A stretch of DNA of 64,000 nt from Aquificaceae bacterium (GCA_027079305.1 JALWVU010000055.1:310001-374000), one strand, 5' to 3'. Positions 17,645 through 26,699 are shown, numbered from the stretch's first letter. A program made the numbers and translations. The notes: a model not told the origin generated them from the sequence alone.

Positions 17645-18316
17645 GTCAACTTTTAACCTCCAGAAGAGTGTAGAGAGTGATGAAAGAAGCAAGCCAGCTC
17701 CAAATAGTCTCATACCTGGCGTTCCAGGGAAATCTCTTGTAAAACCTACTAAGCCTGTACTTTATAGGGAAGAACCGCCTCTCCACCACATTCCTCTTCC
17801 CAAAAGTCTCGTGAACCCACTTTATTGGAAGCTTCCTGACAGCACTTACATACCAGGGACCTTTGTCAGTTGTGCATACCTTGGCTTTTGTACTACTTAG
17901 CACTACCTGTGCTGTCCACGAATCCCTCCTAGCTGTCAGACTTGCATACACAGGCCTGCCTTGCTTGTCCACCGCAAGCCACAAATAGTAGAATTTCCTT
18001 CGCTTCTTTATCTTCGTCTCGTCCACATACACCCATAGCGCATGAGTGTACAATGCTCTGAACATCTTGCCCACTGAGTGGAACCACTCTCTAATTGCTT
18101 CTATGCTTGCTCCATAGCCTTCGTCTGAAAGGTATTTCTGAACGTCTCTCAGAGACATACCTCTGAAGTAGAGCAGGACTGCTTTTGCCTTGACACTTGA
18201 AGGGATTCTATGCCAGTGGTAAACTTTAATCAAGTAGTTCTCTTACAAGCCTTGGAGCACTCATATTTCAATTCTAACTTCTCCGCTCGGAGGGGTCCCT
18301 CCCTTAAAAAGTTGAC
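17645..18316 (-). mobile_element. Compact insertion sequence, IS6-like
   Basis: 672 bp bounded by perfect 10-bp inverted repeats GTCAACTTTT (17645-17654) and AAAAGTTGAC (18307-18316). The transposase fills almost all of it and its TGA lies inside the left repeat. No convincing target-site duplication is seen in the flanks, perhaps because it landed beside an older copy. Confidence 0.8.
17646..18233 (-). CDS. DDE transposase (IS6-like)
   Basis: 195 residues from a TTG at 18233; a stop lies four codons upstream. N-terminal helix-turn-helix (VLLYFRGMSLRDVQKYLSDE), then the catalytic core: WVYVDETKIKKRRKFYYLW (first Asp), VCTTDKGPWYVSA (second Asp) and KRNVVERRFFPIKYRLSRF (Glu). The order and spacing fit IS6/IS240-type transposases. 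All three acidic residues are present and the frame is open, so the element may be active. It shares 12 of its last 24 residues with the remnant just downstream. Confidence 0.82.
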   Translation of the reverse strand: MIKVYHWHRIPSSVKAKAVLLYFRGMSLRDVQKYLSDEGYGASIEAIREWFHSVGKMFRALYTHALWVYVDETKIKKRRKFYYLWLAVDKQGRPVYASLTARRDSWTAQVVLSSTKAKVCTTDKGPWYVSAVRKLPIKWVHETFGKRNVVERRFFPIKYRLSRFYKRFPWNARYETIWSWLASFITLYTLLEVKS

Positions 18317-18343
18317 CTCCTCACTGTCTAATGTAGGAAAGAT

Positions 18344-18904
18344 CTAAGCGCTCTCCGAGGACTCCGCTTTTATCTCTGTGGGAGCGGTGAAGAAGCCTAT
18401 AGTGGCGAGTATCCACCCCACGTATAGGACGAGGAAACCCACGAGAATTACGGTCAGTATTGCTCCAACGAACAGGACCGTTCCCGCTGTTCCTATAAGA
18501 CCGTGTCCCAGCTTGGAGGCTATCCTGGAGAAGCTCTGCTTATACATGTAGAAGGCGACCACCGTGAGCGCGTAGCTTATTAGAGCTATGAGTATTAAGC
18601 CTATACCTATTCCTGCACCCACAGCACCCTCGCTACCGCCTCCCATAATGGCTGTTGTGAGTGCTCCCGCAACCCCGAAGAAGATGGCTATGACTATTCC
18701 AAATATGCTGAGCAGGAAACCTATGAGGAACTTTTTGAAGATCTCTCCGTCCGAGAGAGCCTTACCGTAGTGATGCATGGCGACGAGAAGAAGGACCCAG
18801 CCCGCTATTGCGAGTAGCCAGCCTATGTAGGGAATGATGGACAGAACCACAAAGAGGGAGCCCAGACCTGCCAGGGTCTTTGGAGTGGAGAGGTTTCCTT
18901 CCAT
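18344..18904 (-). CDS. DUF996-like membrane protein
   Basis: 186 residues, about five hydrophobic helices. Opening TPKTLAGLGSLFVVLSIIPY and the small-residue-rich helices (IGLILIALISYALTVVAFYMYKQSF) fit the DUF996 family of integral membrane proteins of unknown function found mainly in archaea and thermophiles. 28 nt downstream of tsaE, so it may be the last gene of the long icd-cfiBA run. The insertion sequence lies just past its stop. Confidence 0.6.
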   Translation of the reverse strand: MEGNLSTPKTLAGLGSLFVVLSIIPYIGWLLAIAGWVLLLVAMHHYGKALSDGEIFKKFLIGFLLSIFGIVIAIFFGVAGALTTAIMGGGSEGAVGAGIGIGLILIALISYALTVVAFYMYKQSFSRIASKLGHGLIGTAGTVLFVGAILTVILVGFLVLYVGWILATIGFFTAPTEIKAESSESA

Positions 18905-18932
18905 TTCTTACCCTCCCAGAGGTTTTGATTCG

Positions 18933-19325
18933 TTAATTATAACGGACGATAACCCGCCTTTTTTCATCATCCAGGATCTCTATCTCAACAAGGATATCGC
19001 ATTTATCGCCCTCTTCCTTCCACTCTACCACCACGATGCCCTCACCCACGAACTCGGAAAAGTCGAAGTCCCTGACCCTGTAAAGATCTATGTGGATCAG
19101 CTTTCCTCTCTTGATGGGATACTCGTTCACTATGGTAAAGGTGGGGCTTCTGACCTGATAGCCTTCCTCTATGCCCAGACCCTTTGCGAGCCCTTTGACG
19201 AAGGTTGTCTTCCCTGCCCCAAGATCTCCCTTCAGACATACAACCTCATCGCCTTTCAATCTTTTTGCAAGGGAGGCCCCGAGGGCTTCCATCTCCTCGG
19301 GGCTTTTTACTAAATACTCCTCCAC
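18933..19325 (-). CDS. tsaE: tRNA t6A synthesis ATPase TsaE
   Basis: ATPase partner of TsaB-TsaD in making N6-threonylcarbamoyladenosine. 130 residues from GTG 19325. Walker A GDLGAGKTTFVKGLA (about 34-48), SPTFTIVNEY (about 68-77) and LIHIDLYR (Walker B-like, about 83-90). Start is two bases past the cfiA stop. Functionally linked to mtaB at 4601-5833, which modifies t6A further. Confidence 0.92.
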   Translation of the reverse strand: MEEYLVKSPEEMEALGASLAKRLKGDEVVCLKGDLGAGKTTFVKGLAKGLGIEEGYQVRSPTFTIVNEYPIKRGKLIHIDLYRVRDFDFSEFVGEGIVVVEWKEEGDKCDILVEIEILDDEKRRVIVRYN

Positions 19326-19327
19326 GA

Positions 19328-21283
19328 TTACTGGTAGCTGTTGTCCTCCTTGTGGGGAACTATCCTGAGGATTGCCTCGTCAGGATTGACCTGATCTCCT
19401 ACTTTGGCAAAGATCTTCTTGACTATCCCGTCTATGGGGGCGTGGATCTCGTTCTCCATCTTCATGGCTTCCACTATGGCAACCGTCTGGCCCTGCTCAA
19501 CGGGCTGGCCTTCCTCGACGAGTATCTTGGCTACCTTGCCGGGCATAGGAGGCGTTACGTCGCCGGGTTCGGTAGCCTTGGGTATTCCACCTTCCGCGGT
19601 CTGAGCGGTTGTGGTGGTAGCTCCGCCCTGGGCTGGTATGGCCTCTTTCTGCGGTATGAGCTGTATCTCCTCGAGTCTTCCGTCCACCCTGACGTAGTAT
19701 TTCCTCGGCTTACCGGGCTGGTCCTCGAGGGAGACGCCCTCTACCTTCACTTTGAACTTGTCCCCGTGGTAGATGATCTCGAACTCCACAGGAGCGGCGC
19801 CGACCACCTTTCCAGCTTCGGTCTCCGCTATCTCGGGAAGCTCTTCCACAGGCTCGGGGTGAAGCTCTCCCTTCTCCCTGAGGGTAAGGAATTCCTTGGC
19901 CTGCATGGGGAAGAGTATGTAGAGTAATATCTCCTCGTCTGTGGGTTCTCTCCCGAGGAGCTTCTCAAGGTCAGCTTTGGCCTTATCCCACTCCTGCTGA
20001 TCCGCGAGGTCTCCGGGTCTGATCGAGAAGTCGGGCTCCTTTCCGGGACCGAGTATCTTCTCCACCAGCTCTTTGGAAAGGGGCCCCGGTGGCTTTCCAT
20101 ACTTGCCCTCCACGTAGTCCCTGACTTCCTTGGTTATGGTTTTGTATCTCTCTCCCGTTATGACGTTGAGAACCGCCTGAACTCCAACTATCTGGGAGGA
20201 GGGGGTGAGGAGAGGAGGGTATCCGAGGTCCTTTTCTACGTTTGGAACCTCCGCAAGGGCCTCCTCTATCTTGTCGAGGGCGTTTGCCTCCATCAGCTGG
20301 GCTACCATATTGGAGATCATACCGCCCGGTATCTTGTGGATAAGGACCTGTGCGTTCACTCCCGCGTATTCGGTCTCATACTTTCTGTATTTCTTCTTTA
20401 TCTTCTTGGCTTCCTCCGCTGCCTCAGCTATCTTGGCAAGATCGAGGCCCGTGTCAAAGGGCGTGTCCTGGAGAGCGGCCACTATCGTTTCGGTAGCAGG
20501 GTGCGAGGAACCGAAGGCGAGAGGTGATAGGACCGTATCGAGCATATCCACGCCCGCGAGGACCGCCATCATGTGGTTTATGGTGGCCATCCCGCTCATG
20601 TCGTGGTTGTGCAGGAGGACGGGGATCTTGCCCTCGGTAGCCTCCTTTATGCCCTTGATTATCTGGTAGCACTCGAAGGGTGGCATTATCCCTGTGGCGT
20701 CCTTGAAAGAGATCCAGTCGGGTTCCATGTCTGCGAGCTCCTTCGCGTATTCCATCCACTTCTCGTAGGTGTGAACGGGAGATCTGGTGTAGCTTATCTC
20801 CGCGTGGACCTCGCCCCCGAACTCCTTTATCGCCTTGACCGCTACCTCTATGTTCCTGTTGTCGTTTAGAGAGTCAAAGACCCTGAAGACGGTTATCCCG
20901 TTCTCTATCGCCTTCTCAACGAACTTCTTGACCGTCTTGTCCGACCTGGGCCTGTATCCCACTATGTTCTGGCCCCTGAAGAGCATCTGGAGCTTGGTGT
21001 TGGGCATGACCTCCTTGATGCGCCTGAGCCTCTCCCAGGGATCTTCCTTCAGATACCTGAGACACACGTCGTATGTAGCTCCTCCCCAAACCTCCACTGC
21101 GTAGAATCCGCACTTGTCCAGCTTCTCGCAAAGGGGAAGAAGGTCGTCGGTCCTGACACGTGTGGCGAGCTTACACTGCTGTCCATCCCTGGGAGTTAGG
21201 TCTGAGATGTGTATCTTCTTTTTAACACCTTTCTTTTCAAACTCCTTCATCTTCTCCCTGATCTCCTCGACAACCTCGATCAT
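19328..21283 (-). CDS. cfiA: 2-oxoglutarate carboxylase large (biotin) subunit, or pyruvate carboxylase subunit B
   Basis: 651 residues. N-terminal carboxyltransferase (HMGL-like) domain: HISDLTPRDGQQC (about 23-35), AVEVWGGATYDVCLRYL, MLFRGQN, FRVFDSLND, and the metal-binding HNHDMSG; a PYC/OADA domain in the middle; C-terminal biotinyl domain with VEAMKMENEIHAPI (lysine biotinylated). This is shared by pyruvate carboxylase B/oxaloacetate decarboxylase alpha and the Hydrogenobacter CfiA that carboxylates 2-oxoglutarate to oxalosuccinate. The choice of CfiA rests on length, the adjacent 472-residue biotin carboxylase, and icd at the head of the same run. RBS GGAGG precedes ATG 21283. Confidence 0.78.
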   Translation of the reverse strand: MIEVVEEIREKMKEFEKKGVKKKIHISDLTPRDGQQCKLATRVRTDDLLPLCEKLDKCGFYAVEVWGGATYDVCLRYLKEDPWERLRRIKEVMPNTKLQMLFRGQNIVGYRPRSDKTVKKFVEKAIENGITVFRVFDSLNDNRNIEVAVKAIKEFGGEVHAEISYTRSPVHTYEKWMEYAKELADMEPDWISFKDATGIMPPFECYQIIKGIKEATEGKIPVLLHNHDMSGMATINHMMAVLAGVDMLDTVLSPLAFGSSHPATETIVAALQDTPFDTGLDLAKIAEAAEEAKKIKKKYRKYETEYAGVNAQVLIHKIPGGMISNMVAQLMEANALDKIEEALAEVPNVEKDLGYPPLLTPSSQIVGVQAVLNVITGERYKTITKEVRDYVEGKYGKPPGPLSKELVEKILGPGKEPDFSIRPGDLADQQEWDKAKADLEKLLGREPTDEEILLYILFPMQAKEFLTLREKGELHPEPVEELPEIAETEAGKVVGAAPVEFEIIYHGDKFKVKVEGVSLEDQPGKPRKYYVRVDGRLEEIQLIPQKEAIPAQGGATTTTAQTAEGGIPKATEPGDVTPPMPGKVAKILVEEGQPVEQGQTVAIVEAMKMENEIHAPIDGIVKKIFAKVGDQVNPDEAILRIVPHKEDNSYQ

Positions 21284-21305
21284 CTATATCACCTCCTTCA
21301 AGTTT

Positions 21306-22724
21306 TTAAAGTCCGTGGTAAGAGGCTATAACCGCGGAAAGGAAGGCAACAAAGTCCTCTTTATCCCTGTGCTCCTTGTAATCGAAGACCTGAGGATGCT
21401 CCTCGAGATACTTGGTCGTAAACCTACCCGCCCTGAAATCGGGCTCCTTCATGATCTCCACAAGGAGCGGTATGGTGGTTTTTACCCCGGTTATCTCGTA
21501 TGTCTCGAGTGCAGCCCTCATTCTGTCCACAGCTATCTCCCACTCGGGAGCCCAGACGATCAGCTTGGCTATCATCGAATCGTAGTAGGGGGTGACCTCA
21601 AACCCTCTGGAGGCCGCGTGCTCCACCCTGATGCCAAAACCCCCAGGAACGTAGTAGCGCTCTATCGTGCCTACAGAGGGAGCGAAGTTGTTCTTCGGAT
21701 CTTCCGCGTTTATCCTGCACTCTATGGAATACCCTTTAAACTCTATGTCCTCCTGCTTGTATTTGAGCTTCTCGCCCGCCGCGATCCTCAGTTGCCACTT
21801 GACTATGTCTATGCCCGTCACCATCTCCGTCACCGGGTGCTCTACCTGTATACGGGTGTTCATCTCTATGAAGTAAAGGTTTCCCTCTTCGTCCGCTATG
21901 AACTCCATGGTTCCCGCGTTGTAGTAGCCTATCTCCTTTGCAGCCTTTGCCACTATGTTTCCGTAGTATTCCCTCTTCTCAGGAGTGAGGAGTAGGGAGG
22001 GGGCTATCTCCACGAGCTTCTGGTTCCTCCTCTGTATGGAGCAGTCCCTCTCCCCGAGGTGTATGACGTTCCCGTATTTGTCCCCGAGAACCTGGAACTC
22101 TATGTGCTTGGGATTTTCTATGAACTTCTCAAGCAGAAGATCCCCGCATCCGAAGGCCTTTTGGGCCTCGCTCTGAGCGCTTTCGTAGTTCTTAACCAGT
22201 TCCTCCTCGTTCCTGCATATCCTGATTCCCCTTCCACCGCCTCCGGCGGTCGCCTTCAGAAGGACGGGATATCCTATCTCCTTTGCTATCGCCTTGGCCT
22301 CCTCCACATCCTTAAGAACCCCGTCCGAACCGGGAACTACTGGGACCCCTGCCTTCTTCATGACCTCTTTCGAGCGGGCTTTGTCCCCCATCAGCTCTAT
22401 GACCTGCCAGGGAGGACCGACGAAGGTTATCCCCGCCTCCTCGCACATCCTGGCAAACTCCGCGTTCTCCGCGAGGAAGCCGTATCCGGGGTGTATCGCG
22501 TCCGCTCCCACCTCGAGGGCGAGGTCTATGATCCTCTGCTTGTTCAGGTATGTGTCGAGGGGATCCACACCTATCATGTAGGCCTCGTCCGCCATCTTCA
22601 CGTGGCGGGCGGTCCCCTCTATCTCGTTGTAGATGGCGACCGTTTGTATGCCCAATTCTTTGGCGGCCCTGATTATCCTGCAGGCTATCTCGCCTCTGTT
22701 GGCTATAAGGAGTTTTTTGAACAT
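21306..22724 (-). CDS. cfiB: 2-oxoglutarate carboxylase small (biotin carboxylase) subunit
   Basis: 472 residues, ATP-grasp biotin carboxylase: KLLIANRGEIACRIIRAAKE at the start, VGPPWQVIELMGDKARSK, the glycine-rich loop LLKATAGGGGRGIR (about 158-171), RDCSIQRRNQKLVE, FIEMNTRIQVEHPVTE (catalytic region, about 287-302). It carboxylates the biotin of the partner subunit using ATP and bicarbonate. Followed 22 nt later by cfiA. Its start overlaps the stop of a Uma2-family gene (TGATG), so translation is tied to that gene. AccC is the main alternative and cannot be excluded by sequence alone. Confidence 0.8.
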   Translation of the reverse strand: MFKKLLIANRGEIACRIIRAAKELGIQTVAIYNEIEGTARHVKMADEAYMIGVDPLDTYLNKQRIIDLALEVGADAIHPGYGFLAENAEFARMCEEAGITFVGPPWQVIELMGDKARSKEVMKKAGVPVVPGSDGVLKDVEEAKAIAKEIGYPVLLKATAGGGGRGIRICRNEEELVKNYESAQSEAQKAFGCGDLLLEKFIENPKHIEFQVLGDKYGNVIHLGERDCSIQRRNQKLVEIAPSLLLTPEKREYYGNIVAKAAKEIGYYNAGTMEFIADEEGNLYFIEMNTRIQVEHPVTEMVTGIDIVKWQLRIAAGEKLKYKQEDIEFKGYSIECRINAEDPKNNFAPSVGTIERYYVPGGFGIRVEHAASRGFEVTPYYDSMIAKLIVWAPEWEIAVDRMRAALETYEITGVKTTIPLLVEIMKEPDFRAGRFTTKYLEEHPQVFDYKEHRDKEDFVAFLSAVIASYHGL

Positions 22725-23305
22725 CAGAGGACCTCCTCCATAAGGTCTTTTAAGTTTACTCTAATACCACCAAGGACTTCAAAGGTTTTTTCCCACCCGT
22801 GGACTATCCAGTCTTTGTTCTTTTCCGCAATAAGAACCTTTTTAGGCCTTGTGAAAATCCATATCACCTTCTCAACACCTGCATCTAAAAGCTCTTGAGT
22901 CTTTTCAAAAGTGTAGTCCTCAACAGAAGCGTAACCCTTTAAGTCCACTTTTACATCCACTTCTATAACCACCTTCGGTAGCACCTTCGTGTATTCTTCT
23001 GTAAAACCGAACTTCTCCTTATCAAAAATGGCTATATCAAGGAGCCTGTAAGAGTCTTTCCCAGTAAAGAATCCAAGCTCATTGGCGGTTATCACATATC
23101 TTTTCTTATCAACCTCGGAAAATAGATATGCAACTAATAGTGCTACCAAAAAAGCTTGCAGTTCACTACTTCCCATAATTGCCTCTGGTGGGAGTTTGCC
23201 TTTGAGGACTTTTTGGTAGTTGCGGTAGTATATGGGTTTGCCTTTTACTTTTTCGTAGGTTAACACTTCAAGAAGATCCTTTTTGGGAAGATTAACTGCT
23301 ATCAT
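22724..23305 (-). CDS. Uma2 family (DUF820) nuclease-like protein, copy A
   Basis: 193 residues. Shared core of the four copies in this locus: GKPIYYRNYQKVLKGKLPPE and MGSSELQ near the N-terminus, then a PD-(D/E)xK-like site with Asp90 (LLDIAIF) and Glu115/Asp117/Lys119 (VVIEVDVK), and KTQELLDAGVEKVIWIF. The catalytic residues are intact. Biological role of Uma2 proteins is not established. It overlaps the DUF262/DUF1524 gene upstream by 4 nt and cfiB downstream by 1 nt. Confidence 0.85.
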   Translation of the reverse strand: MIAVNLPKKDLLEVLTYEKVKGKPIYYRNYQKVLKGKLPPEAIMGSSELQAFLVALLVAYLFSEVDKKRYVITANELGFFTGKDSYRLLDIAIFDKEKFGFTEEYTKVLPKVVIEVDVKVDLKGYASVEDYTFEKTQELLDAGVEKVIWIFTRPKKVLIAEKNKDWIVHGWEKTFEVLGGIRVNLKDLMEEVL

Positions 23306-25020
23306 TGGAAATGCTCCTCCGTATATATGCTCAATACCAGTTCTTTCAAGTTTTTATGTCTGTTTTCAAGTTCGCTTCTTGTCCATTTTGTATACTGTTG
23401 TAGCAGAGTATTGTTTAGTAGTGTAAATTCTCTGCCTTTTGCTTCTATAAGCAGTTTTTTCTTTTCATTGAAAGGTTTATTCCTCATCTTAGAGTTCAGA
23501 TTTCCTTTTATCAAGGTCAGATTACCTAGTTTGTTGACATACTTATCGTAGTCATAACCAAATATTTTCTTCCATTCATCTGTTGGGCTCCTTGGAAGTA
23601 TATGTTCCACCGTTATGTTCTCCAAATTATCAAGTAGATCCCTTTCCTTTGCACTATATTCTATTCTCAGTAGAGTATATTTAGCCAATCGTCCTCTAAA
23701 CTTTCCGTAAAAATCTTCAGCATCAAGGTGAGATTCAATGGTTTCTTTATTTGGTAAGTCTTTAGCTAAATTATCCATAATTTCATCCGTACTTTTGTTG
23801 TTCTTTATATATTCCAATGTTTCGTAAACAGGTCTGAGTCTTACTGTAGGAGTTTTACCCACTAACCAATCCAAATAAAGTCTCTTCTCTAAAGCTTTAA
23901 CAAACTCAAGAAATCTTTCCTCACCTTTAACTTTATAGAACCATACTACAGCTCCTATCCATTCTGAACTGGGATAAAATTCACGCAGTATAATTATCAT
24001 ATTCTTAAGCTTAGTTTTTCCACTACTGTCAATAGGCAAATTATCTATCTTATCTAAATCCTTAATTAGACCTTCGTAAAGATCTGTTACACTTGACAGT
24101 AGATCTTTGAATTCCGAAACTTTTATTTCGTTGTTCTGTATTAGTTTCGTATATTCTTTAAATAGAGCTTCTTTTGGTTTCTGAGGATTATAGTAACTCC
24201 TTATAAATCCTAAGATAGCATCAAACTCGTTTTGCCCAAAACGTTCTTCGGAAAATTCAGTTTCTAATCTTTCCCATTCTTTCACAAACTCTCTTCTTGC
24301 TTGCTCATTAGGTAATCTTTCATATATGTATGATTTTATCAAATCCGCATTGGTTAGAGGTAGCCCTCGGGAGTTTATAACATTAAAGATGTTTATTGCA
24401 GTTTCAATTTCACGAGTTGAAATAACAACCATGTAGGTTTGCAAGTTTAGAAAGCTTATAAATTTCTCCAATACATCCAACGATTTATCTTCCAACCATT
24501 TTTTAAATACATCTAAAGCTTCTCTAAATCTCGGATATTTTATTTCTTCTGCTTTTCCACGTATTATAGCCTCATACTCTTTAGACTCTGGTCTGCTATC
24601 AGGAGATTCAAATTTTATTCTAAAGTCTTCATTTCTATTAAGCGTCCTAGCTGGTGGAGAATATATAAAGTTATTTAGCTCAGCTCTCAACTCATTATCA
24701 TTCACAATATCACGCAGGGTAGCATACAGCAAAGATATAGTTGTTAATCTTTGTTGTCCATCTATGACCTTATATAAATTCCTACCTTCCCTGCTCAATA
24801 CAATACTTCCTAAGAAGTAGTAGCCTTTTCCGGATTCAAAAGCTTCCCATAAATCCTCCATAAGCTGTTGAAAGTTTTCTTTGTCCCATACAAACCTTCT
24901 TTGGAATGGAGGGATTATATAAAACTTGTCAGGAGAGAATACCTCAGCTATAGTCTGTTTCTCAGCGTATAACCTTTCCTCATTGGGAATAACTTTCCCT
25001 TCTTCGCGTATACCCACCAT
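23302..25020 (-). CDS. DUF262/DUF1524 protein (GmrSD-like)
   Basis: 572 residues. N-terminal DUF262 (ParB-like nucleotidase fold) with IPPFQRRFVWDKENF and the signature VIDGQQRLTTISLLYATL (about 84-101); a long helical middle; C-terminal DUF1524 HNH-type nuclease with TVEHILPRSP and KLGNLTLIKGNLNSKMRN. Same two domains as GmrS+GmrD, the type IV enzymes that cut glucosylated-hydroxymethylated phage DNA, here in one chain. Both active sites look complete. AT-rich compared with cfiAB and icd, suggesting acquisition. Between Uma2 copies B (20 nt upstream) and A (4-nt overlap). Confidence 0.85.
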   Translation of the reverse strand: MVGIREEGKVIPNEERLYAEKQTIAEVFSPDKFYIIPPFQRRFVWDKENFQQLMEDLWEAFESGKGYYFLGSIVLSREGRNLYKVIDGQQRLTTISLLYATLRDIVNDNELRAELNNFIYSPPARTLNRNEDFRIKFESPDSRPESKEYEAIIRGKAEEIKYPRFREALDVFKKWLEDKSLDVLEKFISFLNLQTYMVVISTREIETAINIFNVINSRGLPLTNADLIKSYIYERLPNEQARREFVKEWERLETEFSEERFGQNEFDAILGFIRSYYNPQKPKEALFKEYTKLIQNNEIKVSEFKDLLSSVTDLYEGLIKDLDKIDNLPIDSSGKTKLKNMIIILREFYPSSEWIGAVVWFYKVKGEERFLEFVKALEKRLYLDWLVGKTPTVRLRPVYETLEYIKNNKSTDEIMDNLAKDLPNKETIESHLDAEDFYGKFRGRLAKYTLLRIEYSAKERDLLDNLENITVEHILPRSPTDEWKKIFGYDYDKYVNKLGNLTLIKGNLNSKMRNKPFNEKKKLLIEAKGREFTLLNNTLLQQYTKWTRSELENRHKNLKELVLSIYTEEHFQ

Positions 25021-25040
25021 ACCTCCTCAAGAAAACTCTA

Positions 25041-25655
25041 TTAACTTAACCATTTTTTCAACTCCCCAGAGCTGTTCCCAACAATCTTCACCAAATTCAT
25101 AACCTTATCCTCTATCAAATCTATATCCTCATCTATACCTTGAACCACCCACTTTTTGCCCTTTTCCGCAACGAGAACCTTCTTAGGTTTCGTAAAGATC
25201 CATATCACCTTCTCAACTCCGCAATCGAGAAGCTCCTGAGTCTTTTCGTAGGCGTAAGATTCAACAAGTCCGTAATCCTCTAAATCCGCTTTTGTATCTA
25301 TTTCTATCACGAGCTTTGGGGGTATCCTTGTATATTTTCCTGTAAGCTTAAACTTATCCTTTTCAAAGACCGCTATGTCAAGGAGACGGTAGGTGTCCTC
25401 GCCCGTGAAGAAGCCGAGTTCTCCGCTGGCAACTATAAAGTCTTTCTCAAGCTCTTTTGCCAGAAAAGCTACCAAGAGCGCCATCAAAACCGCATGAAGA
25501 TCACTGCTCCCCATAACCGCCTCCAGCGGGAGTTTGCCTTTGAGGACTTCCTTATAGCCCCTGTAGTAGATGGGTTTACCTTCTTTGGTGATTTCGTAGG
25601 TCAGTTTTTTAAGAAGTTCCTTTTTCTCTTCCTTTACCTTTTGAGTTACCGCCAT
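25041..25655 (-). CDS. Uma2 family nuclease-like protein, copy B
   Basis: 204 residues. Same plan as copy A: EGKPIYYRGYKEVLKGKLP, MGSSDLH, Asp93 (LLDIAVF), Glu118/Asp120/Lys122 (LVIEIDTK) and KTQELLDCGVEKVIWIF. An N-terminal Lys/Glu-rich helix and a longer C-terminal tail (IDEDIDLIEDKVMNLVKIVG) differ from copy A. Begins one base after the stop of copy C, so those two are almost certainly co-translated. Confidence 0.85.
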   Translation of the reverse strand: MAVTQKVKEEKKELLKKLTYEITKEGKPIYYRGYKEVLKGKLPLEAVMGSSDLHAVLMALLVAFLAKELEKDFIVASGELGFFTGEDTYRLLDIAVFEKDKFKLTGKYTRIPPKLVIEIDTKADLEDYGLVESYAYEKTQELLDCGVEKVIWIFTKPKKVLVAEKGKKWVVQGIDEDIDLIEDKVMNLVKIVGNSSGELKKWLS

Positions 25656-25656
25656 G

Positions 25657-26259
25657 CTAAGCTACCTCTAAGAGCTTGGAGATGTTAACCTTAATACCTT
25701 CTAAGATATTAATATCCTTGTCCCATCCATGGATTATCCAGTCCTTACCTCTTTCCGCCTCCATCACCTTTTTTGTCCTTGTGAAGATCCATATAACTTT
25801 TTCCACGCCCGCATCCAGCAGATCTTGGGTTTTCTCGTGGACGTATTCTTCAAAGCTTCTGTATCTTGAAAGATCCGCCTTAGTGTCTACCTCTATAACG
25901 ACCTTCGGCGCCACGGGGATCAACTTATCCTCCAGGAGATAGGGCTTTACCTTTTCCTTTTCAAAGATAGCTATGTCTAAGTTCCTCCAGGAGCCTTTTT
26001 TATATAGGAAGCCAAGTTCACTTGAAAGAAGCAAAAACCTGTTTTCATCAAGCTGATCCAGCAGAAACTTAATCAGAAGCATTATCAGATAAGCCTGAAT
26101 CCCGCTACTTCCCATAACCGCCTCCGGCGGGAGCTCCCCCTTCAGAACCCTCCTGTAATCCCTGTAGTAGATAGGTTTGCCGTTGGCCTTCTCGTAGGTG
26201 AGGAGTTTCAGAAGCCTTTTCCTCTCCTCCTTTGAAGGCGTATTCTTTACCATAGCCAT
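25657..26259 (-). CDS. Uma2 family nuclease-like protein, copy C
   Basis: 200 residues from ATG 26259 (AGGA seven bases before; a TTG at 26265 is also in frame). Core GKPIYYRDYRRVLKGELPPE, MGSSGIQ, Asp95 (NLDIAIF), Glu123/Asp125/Lys127 (VVIEVDTK), KTQDLLDAGVEKVIWIF. Lacks the GFFTG loop of copies A and B, having GFLYKKGSW instead. Nine nt after osmC. Confidence 0.85.
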   Translation of the reverse strand: MAMVKNTPSKEERKRLLKLLTYEKANGKPIYYRDYRRVLKGELPPEAVMGSSGIQAYLIMLLIKFLLDQLDENRFLLLSSELGFLYKKGSWRNLDIAIFEKEKVKPYLLEDKLIPVAPKVVIEVDTKADLSRYRSFEEYVHEKTQDLLDAGVEKVIWIFTRTKKVMEAERGKDWIIHGWDKDINILEGIKVNISKLLEVA

Positions 26260-26268
26260 ATTCAAATC

Positions 26269-26688
26269 CTACCTAACTATCTCCACCTTATATTCAATAG
26301 GTGCCACCTTGTTTATCATGTAGGCTATCGAGCAGGTTCCCGGATCGTATATCGTCTTGTCGAGGGCCTTTCTAACATCTTCCTCGCTCACATCCCCCTT
26401 CACCTTAACGTTCAGGTATATCTTCAGAAACACCTTAGGATATCCCTCCGTTTTCCTGTCCGCGTCCGTCTCTATCTCTATGTCCTCAACATGCTTCCCC
26501 TCCTTGTGAAGGGCCTCGTAGAGGTGAATTCCCACGCACCCCGCTATTGAGTGGAAGAGGAGCTCGGGAGGTCTTATACCTCTACCCTTTCCGCCCACGT
26601 AGTCCGCAGCGTCTATGGGCACCTCCCTGCCTGCGGGACCTATCCCTACGAAGTGAAAGTCCTCCTTCTGCTTTACCTTGACCTTCAT
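26269..26688 (-). CDS. OsmC family peroxiredoxin-like protein
   Basis: 139 residues. OsmC fold with the two redox cysteines in AGCVGIHLYEAL (about 50-61) and PGTCSIAYMINK (about 116-127), and the substrate-side PPELLFHSIAGC. Members reduce organic hydroperoxides or bind small acyl compounds. RBS GGAGG six bases before ATG 26688. Its place between Uma2 copies D and C, in a run with icd and cfiBA, has no obvious functional reason; oxygen-sensitive carbon fixation would be one. Confidence 0.85.
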   Translation of the reverse strand: MKVKVKQKEDFHFVGIGPAGREVPIDAADYVGGKGRGIRPPELLFHSIAGCVGIHLYEALHKEGKHVEDIEIETDADRKTEGYPKVFLKIYLNVKVKGDVSEEDVRKALDKTIYDPGTCSIAYMINKVAPIEYKVEIVR

Positions 26689-26699
26689 CGGGAACCTCC

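Noticed and set aside
17632-18330. Target-site duplication around the insertion sequence
   Set aside because: The flanks AGGACCAT and CTCCTCAC do not match.
19328-22724. Acetyl-CoA carboxylase AccC/AccB
   Set aside because: The large subunit has a carboxyltransferase domain of pyruvate/2-oxoglutarate carboxylase type; a separate accB lies at 7790-8248.
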